DNA of 5,342 bases from Desulfurococcales archaeon (GCA_026990885.1 JALXCO010000185.1:1-5342); one strand, 5' to 3'. Shown: positions 1 through 4,915, counted from the first letter of the stretch. The notes: generated from the letters alone by a model not told the origin. Numbers and translations: made by a program.

Positions 1-450
1 GTTATAGGCGACTGCATAGTTGGGGACCTCACAAAGCTGCCGTTGAGAGATGGTAGCGTTGATTCGATTATAGCTATAGCATCTCTACACCACTTACCAA
101 AACCCATGCTGCTTTATGCGCTTTCGGAGGGTTCTCGCGTGTTAAGGCTGGGTGGATTAATGATCTCTGCTATATGGTCATGGAGACAGGCTAGGTTTCT
201 TATGCAGACATTTCTGAATATCTTGGTCTCGATATTTGGTGTGTTGACTATTCGATGGAGATATATCGTTTATTGGAGAACGAGGCGTGGGAGGTATCCA
301 AGGATATACTATCTATACCCCCTGAAGGTGTTGCAGCCTATGTTTTCGGGGTCAGGATTCAGAATACTGGGATCGGGATATACGGGATATTTGAGGAACG
401 AGAGCACCAATATCTATATTGTAGCCGCTAAGAATCCGAGAGGCTCTTAG
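1..450 (+). CDS. Trm9/ALKBH8-like SAM-dependent methyltransferase, 5'-truncated by window edge
   Basis: The frame is open from base 1, so the true start lies left of the window; the TTG at 43 is an internal codon. About 149 C-terminal residues are visible. They show a class I methyltransferase second half: GD then LPLRDGSVD (residues 8-21), the motif IV region SIIAIASLHHL (22-32), and the post-motif helix and strand RVLRLGGLMISAIW (46-59). Trm9-type tRNA wobble methyltransferases have the same order, including an 'IHHL' signature, an 'RVLRPGG...W' block, an aromatic RYPRIYYLY segment (98-106), a 'GF.. .SGY' block (119-127) and a final NIYIVAAK strand (137-144). Trm9 methylates cm5U34 of tRNA and needs Trm112 as partner. 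An Elp3 and a Trm112 gene lie just beyond on the opposite strand, which supports this reading. The SAM-binding motif I is outside the window. A generic Methyltransf_11 enzyme remains possible. Confidence 0.8.
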   Translation, partial: VIGDCIVGDLTKLPLRDGSVDSIIAIASLHHLPKPMLLYALSEGSRVLRLGGLMISAIWSWRQARFLMQTFLNILVSIFGVLTIRWRYIVYWRTRRGRYPRIYYLYPLKVLQPMFSGSGFRILGSGYTGYLRNESTNIYIVAAKNPRGS

Positions 451-1831
451 CCAGGTAGGGTGTACCAGGTATTCTTCTATATCCATGCCTCCTATAGTAC
501 TCCCTCACCCCTACCCCGGACAAAACATATATTTTCAGGGATGAGAACTCGTGTCTAGCGATCTCTTCAGCGGTCTTAAGCAATTTAGAACCCCACCCCT
601 GATGCTGCCATCCAGCCCTATGGTGCTGCCCTACAGGGATCTGGGGGCCATATATATGTAGCTCCCTGATCAGGGCCGTCCTACTATCTATCTCGGGTCT
701 ATGACCCATGCCCGATGGTATTCTAAGTCTGAGCAGCCCTATAAGTATGGAGCTTTCACGCTCCTCAACAGCTAGAAACACCTCTATCCCTCCGCTAGCC
801 TCGTAGTATTCTTTGGTTATCTCGATCTTGCCAGGATCGATATCTCTATCGGGGACCCTCCTACCAACCTCTCTAAATCTTATCTCCCTTATCTCTATCC
901 CCTTCTCCAGAGCCCTCCTCTCGGCCAGCTGCCTAAGATTCGTTCTGCGTGGTCCTGCAGCGATCAGATCAGCTGGTATATCTCTCTGCATATTCATAAT
1001 TCTAACCCATTTGGGTATGTACCTATAGAATTCCGACACCAGTTCGATGGCCTCCTCATCGCTCAGAGCCCTATATCTACCGCTCCTCCACAGCCCATAG
1101 AGCCCCGTGCCAGGAACCACGAGTGTCGGGTAGATCTTAAGCATGTCAGGCCTATAGTCGGGGTTATCGAATAATTCTCTTACCATATCTAGATCTCGAT
1201 CTAGATCGGATCCCGGAAGCCCAGGCATGATATGGTAGACAACCTTATAGCCAGCATCCTTAAGGAGCCTGGTAGCCTCTATAGTATCCCTAACACTATG
1301 CCCCCGGTTAGCTATAGCTAGCACATCGTCATATATGCTTTGCACACCCAGCTCAACCTTAGTAGCACCAAACCTAAGCAGATTATCTATATGCTTCTCC
1401 TTACACCAATCAGGCTTTGTCTCGATGGTTAGACCGACAATCCTTATATTTGAGGTCTCGTTCGACACCTGCACCTCCTCAAGGCTTGGCGAGCCATCAC
1501 CCCTCGGCTTTGGATACCTGTTTGCCGCGTCATATATATTGGTTATAAACCACTCCTGATACTCTATCGGCATAGCCGTAAATGTTCCCCCCATAACTAT
1601 AACCTCAACCTTATTGGGTATGTGGCCTATAGTCTCGTACTGCCATAGACGTAGCCTCACCTGCTCATACGGATCGAAGTTGGTGTGTATAGCACGCATC
1701 AAAGCCGGCTCCTCACCAATATAGCTTTGCGGGGTCCCGTATTCGGGGCCTCCAGGACAGTATATGCATCTCCCGTGGGGGCAGTTGTATGGCTTGGTCA
1801 TCACAGCAACTATAGTTACCCCAGAAAGCAT
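428..1831 (-). CDS. elp3: Elp3-family tRNA U34 carboxymethyltransferase (radical SAM + GNAT)
   Basis: The protein is stand-alone archaeal Elp3, which uses a radical-SAM [4Fe-4S] centre and acetyl-CoA to start cm5U34 formation in the tRNA anticodon. Numbered from the ATG (467 residues), the cluster motif CPHGRCIYC has C17, C22 and C25. It is followed by MGGTF (80-84), LTIETKPDWC (134-143), ELGVQS (160-165), HIMPGLPGS (200-208) and RIMNMQRDIP (277-286). The C-terminal GNAT domain has RELHIYG (389-395), the acetyl-CoA loop QHQGWGSKLL (409-418) and GVGVREYYRRHGY (439-451). The coordinates use the first canonical start, but homology begins earlier: the codons before the ATG read FPKRPTR, matching the conserved block before 'SGV.VVAVMT'. 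The frame is open back to the Trm112 stop (TGA 1883-1885). An AGGTGAT site there points to an ATA at 1874-1876 as start, giving 482 residues. The long N-terminal extension of many archaeal Elp3 proteins is absent. The 3' end overlaps the methyltransferase gene. Confidence 0.96.
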   Translation of the reverse strand: MLSGVTIVAVMTKPYNCPHGRCIYCPGGPEYGTPQSYIGEEPALMRAIHTNFDPYEQVRLRLWQYETIGHIPNKVEVIVMGGTFTAMPIEYQEWFITNIYDAANRYPKPRGDGSPSLEEVQVSNETSNIRIVGLTIETKPDWCKEKHIDNLLRFGATKVELGVQSIYDDVLAIANRGHSVRDTIEATRLLKDAGYKVVYHIMPGLPGSDLDRDLDMVRELFDNPDYRPDMLKIYPTLVVPGTGLYGLWRSGRYRALSDEEAIELVSEFYRYIPKWVRIMNMQRDIPADLIAAGPRRTNLRQLAERRALEKGIEIREIRFREVGRRVPDRDIDPGKIEITKEYYEASGGIEVFLAVEERESSILIGLLRLRIPSGMGHRPEIDSRTALIRELHIYGPQIPVGQHHRAGWQHQGWGSKLLKTAEEIARHEFSSLKIYVLSGVGVREYYRRHGYRRIPGTPYLAKSLSDS

Positions 1832-1881
1832 TCTGGTTGGTCTCTTAGGGAAAGCCCTTAACTGCGTATTGGCTATCGTAT

Positions 1882-1888
1882 ATCACCT
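1882..1888 (-). promoter_or_regulatory. Shine-Dalgarno site for elp3, overlapping the Trm112 stop codon
   Basis: The minus strand reads AGGTGAT, a 7-base match to the archaeal consensus AGGAGGTGATC, within a purine-rich GGAGAGGTGAT stretch. It contains the TGA stop of the upstream Trm112 gene. No ATG, GTG or TTG in the elp3 frame lies within 5-10 bases, but an ATA codon at 1876-1874 lies 7 bases after AGGTG. The first ATG (1831) is about 50 bases away. This implies translational coupling and a non-canonical elp3 start. Confidence 0.6.
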
Positions 1889-2341
1889 CTCCACGCTATC
1901 CTCCTTGCGCTTCTCTAGCCTATCCATAGACTCTCCATCTATAGCTCCATATGGAATTCTTTCTCTGAATCTTTTTAAAAACACCCTTTCTAAGGCTTGG
2001 GCTCTTCTGCTGCGTAGCCTGATATAATCCGGATACATAATGGGTACCCCAGCAATAATAGGGAACCACCTGCCGCACCTGCCGCATTGCAGTATGCCGT
2101 ATCTCACATCTCTCGACAGACACGCTATACATAGATCGATGCTTTCATCCAGGCCACCTACAAGTGATCTTTTGTATCCACAGTAAAAGCTACATATAAG
2201 GCCTCTGCCTCCGTATTGATCTATTAGCCCACGAACAGCCCTTCCATCTACCTTGATCTCTACCTCGACAAATGCGTACAGCTTTAAGGGGTGCCCCCTG
2301 CATTCCGGGCACGCTAGTATATCCAGCAACCGGTATTTCAG
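1883..2341 (-). CDS. trm112: Trm112-family zinc-finger protein (methyltransferase activator)
   Basis: Trm112 is a small zinc protein that binds and activates several methyltransferases acting on tRNA, rRNA and release factor, including Trm9. The N-terminus reads KYRLLDILACPEC and the C-terminal zinc block reads CGRCGRWFPIIAGVPIMYPD, both diagnostic of the family. From the CTG start, the paired cysteines are C11/C14 and C86/C89. A middle insert adds C50/C54 and C71/C74, which could form a second metal site. The last ~40 residues are highly charged. Start choice: the first canonical codon, TTG 2327-2329, would cut into the conserved KYRLLDI. A CTG at 2339-2341 gives exactly (M)KYRLLDILACP, as in homologues I recall, and lies 8 bases after AGGTG; no canonical start exists further upstream. 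The gene is in the same frame as elp3, separated by one TGA and 51-54 bases, so the two are probably co-transcribed. Confidence 0.9.
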   Translation of the reverse strand: MKYRLLDILACPECRGHPLKLYAFVEVEIKVDGRAVRGLIDQYGGRGLICSFYCGYKRSLVGGLDESIDLCIACLSRDVRYGILQCGRCGRWFPIIAGVPIMYPDYIRLRSRRAQALERVFLKRFRERIPYGAIDGESMDRLEKRKEDSVER

Positions 2342-2349
2342 CCTGTATA

Positions 2350-2354
2350 CACCT
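2350..2354 (-). promoter_or_regulatory. Shine-Dalgarno site pointing to a CTG start of the Trm112 gene
   Basis: The minus strand reads AGGTG, complementary to the 16S 3' CACCU. It ends 8 bases before the CTG at 2341-2339, and 20 bases before the first canonical start (TTG 2329), which is too far for normal use. Together with the conserved residues encoded between the two codons, this decides the start in favour of CTG. Confidence 0.5.
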
Positions 2355-2376
2355 AGTTCTACTAGATTGTGGATTC

Positions 2377-2396
2377 TATAAAATATATTTAATGTG
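2377..2396 (-). promoter_or_regulatory. TATA-box promoter candidate for trm112-elp3
   Basis: The minus strand here reads CACATTAAATATATTTTATA, an AT-only core typical of an archaeal TATA element. With the usual ~25-base distance, transcription would start near 2359, giving a leader of about 18 bases that includes the AGGTG site. It lies between the small ORF stop (2403) and the Trm112 start, so trm112-elp3 may be transcribed independently of the small ORF. Confidence 0.5.
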
Positions 2397-2402
2397 TAGG
2401 GG

Positions 2403-2537
2403 CTATTTGGCTCTATAGATCTTTTCTATGGTACAGTCTATATAGTAGTCGAAAAATCTTAAATAACCTCTACGGTAATAAGCTATTAGCCCTATCAACA
2501 GATCGAGTGGGGGCATAAAGATCTTTTCAGAATCCAT
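2403..2537 (-). CDS. Candidate 44-residue small protein upstream of trm112-elp3
   Basis: An ATG at 2537-2535 opens a frame that ends at TAG 2405-2403. The product starts MDSEKIFMPPLDLLIG, continues with LIAYYRRGYLRFFDYYID (17-34) and ends IEKIYRAK. It is rich in Tyr, Ile and Arg, has one Cys (C35) and has no clear signal peptide or membrane span. Codons match the neighbours (ATA, AGA, CTA, TAT/TAC). An in-frame TTG at 2546 would add three residues. A strong AGGAGG at 2567-2562 lies upstream but is 15 bases from the TTG and 24 from the ATG, so the start is unresolved. It is co-oriented with the Trm112 gene, about 60 bases away. I do not recognise the family. If it is not a gene, the stretch 2342-2673 is a 330-base intergenic region holding only promoter-like sequence. 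Confidence 0.45.
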   Translation of the reverse strand: MDSEKIFMPPLDLLIGLIAYYRRGYLRFFDYYIDCTIEKIYRAK

Positions 2538-2610
2538 GATCCCCAATTCAGTATGATTAAGCCTCCTACCAGTTAGATAGTGAGAGCTGATTAAGGATCC
2601 TGTTGCGGTG

Positions 2611-2647
2611 GCTCTATAATATTAAGGGGAAAACAATATATTTTTTT
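2611..2647 (+). promoter_or_regulatory. AT-rich divergent promoter region, nitroreductase side
   Basis: Two TATA-like elements occur before the nitroreductase: TATAATATTA (2615-2624) and, after a purine-rich AGGGGAAAAC that could act as a BRE, AATATATTTTTTT (2635-2647). The first would place the transcript start near 2644 with a ~30-base leader containing the GGTG site. The second would give an almost leaderless mRNA. The same AT-rich block could serve the divergent small ORF on the minus strand. I see no repeated operator-like motif in 2547-2673. Confidence 0.4.
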
Positions 2648-2661
2648 CCTCTATTATTTCT

Positions 2662-2666
2662 TGGTG
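2662..2666 (+). promoter_or_regulatory. Shine-Dalgarno site supporting the TTG start of the nitroreductase
   Basis: TGGTG ends 7 bases before the TTG at 2674. This is the same spacing as at the other well-defined sites in the window and supports TTG as the true start, since no ATG or GTG lies near. Confidence 0.5.
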
Positions 2667-2673
2667 CTCTATA

Positions 2674-3414
2674 TTGGCTAAGGATCTAGGTGAGCGCGTC
2701 TATTCGATATTTGCCAACCACAGGAGCATTAGGAAATTTAAGCAGGTCGAGATCCCGGATAGAGACCTGGAGATGATAATGGAGGCTGGTAGACGTGCAC
2801 CCACAGATGCGAGTCTGCATCTGTGGACTGCTGTGAGGATTAAGGATCGGGGACTGAGAAAAAAGATCTCAGATCTGATAGGCCAGGAGCATGTGTACAC
2901 AGCAAGTGAGTTCTTCGTATTTCTCGCAGATCTATATAGGCTGAAGAGGCTCCTCGAACATAGAGGAAGATCTATGGGAGACGTCGACTACGCCCTCTTC
3001 ATCTTCGCCGCAATCGACGCGGCTCTAGCTGCAGAGAATATGGCTATAATGGCTGAGTCTCTGGGCTATGGAATATGCTTTATAGGAGGTGTTCAGGCCG
3101 CTGCGGAGGAAATCATAGATCTTTTGGAGTTGCCGGAAAAAACCTACCCTCTATTCGGTTTGGTAATAGGGGTCCCCGACGAGATGCCCGAGCTTAGACC
3201 AAGGCTTCCAATAAGCGTTGTGTTTCACGAAAACAGGTATAGGAGGTACAGCAGCGAGGATCTAGATCTATCATTTAGAGCCATGGCTAGCTACCCAGGT
3301 GTGGATGACTGGATCAGGATCCTAGATAGATACGCAGGATTAGACGGCGTCTTCGTTAAGAGAAACAAAACCATACCTGAGCTACTTAAAAAACAGGGAT
3401 TCAGACTCAGCTAG
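2674..3414 (+). CDS. FMN-dependent nitroreductase-family NAD(P)H oxidoreductase
   Basis: The 246-residue product has the nitroreductase fold signatures. The N-terminal FMN-phosphate motif is HRSIRKF (16-22), then RRAPTDAS (40-47). A central helix, DAALAAENMAIMAESLGYG (115-133), is followed by the glycine motif GYGICFIGGV (131-140). The C-terminal flavin-reductase-like block is FGLVIGVPDE..ELRPRLP..VVFHENRY (161-189), and it ends with an LLKKQGFRL tail. The RPRLP/H-x-N-R-Y block and the tail resemble the NfsA/FRP branch, so a cytoplasmic dimer using FMN and NADPH to reduce nitro compounds, quinones or free flavin is likely. The natural substrate cannot be told from sequence. The TTG start is supported by GGTG 7 bases upstream. 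The gene stands alone: divergent from the small-ORF/trm112/elp3 group and convergent with UPF0282. A perfect 10-bp inverted repeat lies within codons 43-51. Confidence 0.92.
   Translation: MAKDLGERVYSIFANHRSIRKFKQVEIPDRDLEMIMEAGRRAPTDASLHLWTAVRIKDRGLRKKISDLIGQEHVYTASEFFVFLADLYRLKRLLEHRGRSMGDVDYALFIFAAIDAALAAENMAIMAESLGYGICFIGGVQAAAEEIIDLLELPEKTYPLFGLVIGVPDEMPELRPRLPISVVFHENRYRRYSSEDLDLSFRAMASYPGVDDWIRILDRYAGLDGVFVKRNKTIPELLKKQGFRLS
2801..2826. repeat. Perfect 10-bp inverted repeat inside the nitroreductase gene
   Basis: CCACAGATGC (2801-2810) and GCATCTGTGG (2817-2826) are exact reverse complements around a 6-base spacer, GAGTCT. In mRNA this gives a stable stem-loop about 130 bases after the start codon. 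It encodes the P-T-D-A-S-L-H-L-W stretch of the protein, so protein constraint alone may explain it. Confidence 0.8.
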
Positions 3415-3443
3415 ATAAATCCTAGAATCACACCTAATAAAGC

Positions 3444-3477
3444 AAAAAATTTATCGGGGACCCCCTTGGGGGACCTC
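3444..3477 (-). terminator. GC-rich hairpin followed by T-run, candidate terminator of the UPF0282 gene
   Basis: On the minus strand GGTCCCC-CAAG-GGGGTCC (within 3475-3458) folds into a stem with one T-T mismatch. It is followed by GATAAATTTTTTG, whose T6 lies at 3449-3444. The position, 67-100 bases past the UPF0282 stop in the gap between convergent genes, suits a 3' end signal. The + strand can also fold here (3456-3477, nine pairs with an A-A mismatch) but has no T-run after it. Archaeal termination relies mainly on T-runs, so the stem may be incidental. Nothing else is seen in the 129-bp gap. Confidence 0.4.
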
Positions 3478-3543
3478 AACTCACAACATAGAGACGGTGT
3501 TTATTGAAGGCTTCCAGCTCGCTACTCTTGGTTTATTAAACAG

Positions 3544-4419
3544 CTATCGGCCCCATAGCTCCTTTCTTCGGGCTTCAAGCTGTTCGACGGGCTTATTCAT
3601 GTATTCGGCAGCAACGGTAAGCCTAACCTTCAGCTCTCTTGATCTTCTATAGTGCTCCTTAAGATGCTCGGAGTACTTTAGGTCTCTAAGTAGGTGGTGA
3701 TCGACAACAAGGTTCCTAGGCCTCACATGCTCGATCACACCTAAAATATTGTTTAGACCCTCGGTAACCGCTTCAACAGATGTCTTGTATCCTGCAAAGT
3801 ATGTTGGCGGCCCCACCAGGATTACTGTGTGGGGCTTGGGCCTGCTCCACGACTTCAGTATATCCATTGCTTCACGATCTATAGGCCCCTGTATGTCGCT
3901 AGTGAATATTACTGATTGATCCTCACACAGTATCCTGACCATAATAACCTTACCTAGCGGTGTTCCAGGCTCGCCATGCCACACGGGTTTGGAGAACTCT
4001 AGGGTTAAGGGGCCATACCTAAATGATCTAGAATCGGCAACCTCCACACGTGTATGATCTATCAAGCCACTCCTCTTAAGAAACCTATAGCTCCTGAACT
4101 TCTGGCTTCTATTAATATCCCTCTCGAAATCCTTAACCAGTAGGGTTTTCCCTCTATACAGGTCAGGCTCCCCACTTAGATAGTGGTCATAGTGGTAGTG
4201 GGTTAAAACAACTATATCGCTGTCTCTAACCCATCTTCTAGCCAGATCAAGCGACTCCTCAAGACGCTTGAGCTCCAGCTCGTGGGGAGGAAGCCCATAT
4301 CTACGTGGAGCTATACTGGCTCCAAGATCAAGCCCTATAGTCATTCCACAGGCCTCAACCACGGTAGCCACACTTCTAACCCCCATACTGTCTGCAGCTA
4401 GGATACTGATCTTCAACAT
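3544..4419 (-). CDS. UPF0282-family metallo-beta-lactamase-fold hydrolase
   Basis: The 291-residue product begins MLKISILAADSMGVRSVAT and continues with the LDLGASIAPRRYGLPPHELEL block (30-50), both characteristic of the archaeal UPF0282 family. Metal ligands of the metallo-beta-lactamase fold are present: HYHYDH (H74, H76, D78, H79), H148 in VWHGEPG, D175 in TSDIQGP and H241/H242 in VVDHH. A two-metal hydrolase is expected. The family's substrate is not known to me, although relatives of the fold include nucleases and other phosphodiesterases. The length is usual for the family. AAGGTGG sits directly before the ATG (2 bases from GGTG), so the next codon, TTG at 4416-4414 (5-base spacing), may be the real start, giving MKISILAADS. 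It lies 67 bases downstream of the ABM-like gene on the same strand. The nitroreductase converges on it. Confidence 0.9.
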   Translation of the reverse strand: MLKISILAADSMGVRSVATVVEACGMTIGLDLGASIAPRRYGLPPHELELKRLEESLDLARRWVRDSDIVVLTHYHYDHYLSGEPDLYRGKTLLVKDFERDINRSQKFRSYRFLKRSGLIDHTRVEVADSRSFRYGPLTLEFSKPVWHGEPGTPLGKVIMVRILCEDQSVIFTSDIQGPIDREAMDILKSWSRPKPHTVILVGPPTYFAGYKTSVEAVTEGLNNILGVIEHVRPRNLVVDHHLLRDLKYSEHLKEHYRRSRELKVRLTVAAEYMNKPVEQLEARRKELWGR

Positions 4420-4452
4420 ACCACCTTAGGGCGGCAGAAGCTAAAGATCAAG

Positions 4453-4463
4453 CCAATATAACG
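4453..4463 (-). promoter_or_regulatory. Weak TATA-like element upstream of the UPF0282 gene
   Basis: The minus strand reads CGTTATATTGG. Transcription about 25 bases on would start near 4432 and include the AAGGTGG site before the start codon. The match is modest, and the gene could instead be read through from the upstream ABM-like gene. Confidence 0.3.
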
Positions 4464-4486
4464 GGGTTTGGTATGTGTAGTAGCCA

Positions 4487-4810
4487 TCAAGACTTAACGA
4501 GGAACTCGACAACGTCGTATTCCACACCCTCGCTGGAGGTCCCCTCAATCCTTCTTCTGCGTGCATTTTCATGGGCCTTCTTGAACTCCTCACTATCTAC
4601 CCACTTCTCGAAGGATTCCCTATCCCTCCAGAAAGTTATTACGAGGACCTCCAATCTCTCCCTATTAGCTAAAACAGTCAGCCCTACAAAGCCCTCTCTC
4701 CTCTCAACAAGCCTAACCCTATCCTTAAACGCTGAAACAACCTTATCCAGGGCCTCAGGGGAGCTTGCCCTAATATAGTTTATGATCGAGAATCCAGCAC
4801 CCAAGACCAC
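4487..4810 (-). CDS. ABM-domain protein (antibiotic biosynthesis monooxygenase-like, ferredoxin-fold)
   Basis: The 107-residue protein has the ABM/HmoA-type dimeric alpha-beta barrel layout. Strand FSIINYIRA (7-15) is followed by helix EALDKVVSAFKDRVRLVE (19-36), then GFVGLTVLAN (40-49), strand LEVLVITFW (53-61) and the family signature SFEKWVDSEEFKKAH (66-80). The end is YDVVEFLVK (98-106). Relatives include small cofactor-free monooxygenases and heme-degrading IsdG/HmoA proteins; the substrate cannot be assigned here. The first start, GTG at 4810-4808, has AGAGGT only 3 bases upstream. The third codon, TTG 4804-4802, lies 9 bases from the site and may be the true start (MGAGFSIINYI). It is co-oriented with UPF0282, but a 67-base gap with a TATA-like element separates them. 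Confidence 0.8.
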   Translation of the reverse strand: MVLGAGFSIINYIRASSPEALDKVVSAFKDRVRLVERREGFVGLTVLANRERLEVLVITFWRDRESFEKWVDSEEFKKAHENARRRRIEGTSSEGVEYDVVEFLVKS

Positions 4811-4853
4811 GATACCTCTTTAGTTTTTGTCTTTAATTATAGTTTAATAGCTT

Positions 4854-4870
4854 GGGATATATTAAAAATA
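4854..4870 (-). promoter_or_regulatory. TATA-box promoter candidate for the ABM-like gene
   Basis: The minus strand reads TATTTTTAATATATCCC. A transcript start about 25 bases on (near 4833) would give a ~23-base leader that includes the AGAGGT site. A second AT-rich stretch (4833-4850) is closer but would leave almost no leader. The 125-base gap 4811-4935 otherwise holds a short hairpin and box-C/D-like motifs. Confidence 0.45.
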
Positions 4871-4915
4871 ACCGATGATTTAATTGGTCTTTGCTGAACT
4901 GTGATGACTGCACGT

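Noticed and set aside
43..45. TTG at 43 as the start of the left-edge methyltransferase
   Set aside because: The frame is open to base 1 and the upstream residues (GD...LTKLP) belong to the methyltransferase fold, so the gene is cut by the window edge.
813..1028. 71-residue + strand open frame opposite elp3
   Set aside because: It lies wholly within the strongly supported elp3 gene, has no family signature and reads as an antisense shadow; the same holds for + strand frames at 1335-1559 and 1764-2027.
1187..1210. Tandem 12-base near-repeat ATCTAGATCTCG / ATCTAGATCGGA with a 12-bp palindrome at 1197-1208
   Set aside because: It encodes the D-L-D-R-D-L-D stretch of Elp3 with identical codons; the protein repeat explains it.
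1920..2132. 70-residue minus-strand frame inside the Trm112 gene
   Set aside because: It is a shifted frame of the well-conserved Trm112 protein with no independent start signal.
2700..2900. 66-residue minus-strand frame inside the nitroreductase gene
   Set aside because: It is antisense to a clear nitroreductase and has no recognisable product.
4473..4778. 101-residue + strand frame opposite the ABM-like gene
   Set aside because: Its Ser/Thr/Leu-rich composition is typical of an antisense shadow; the opposite strand carries the ABM signature.
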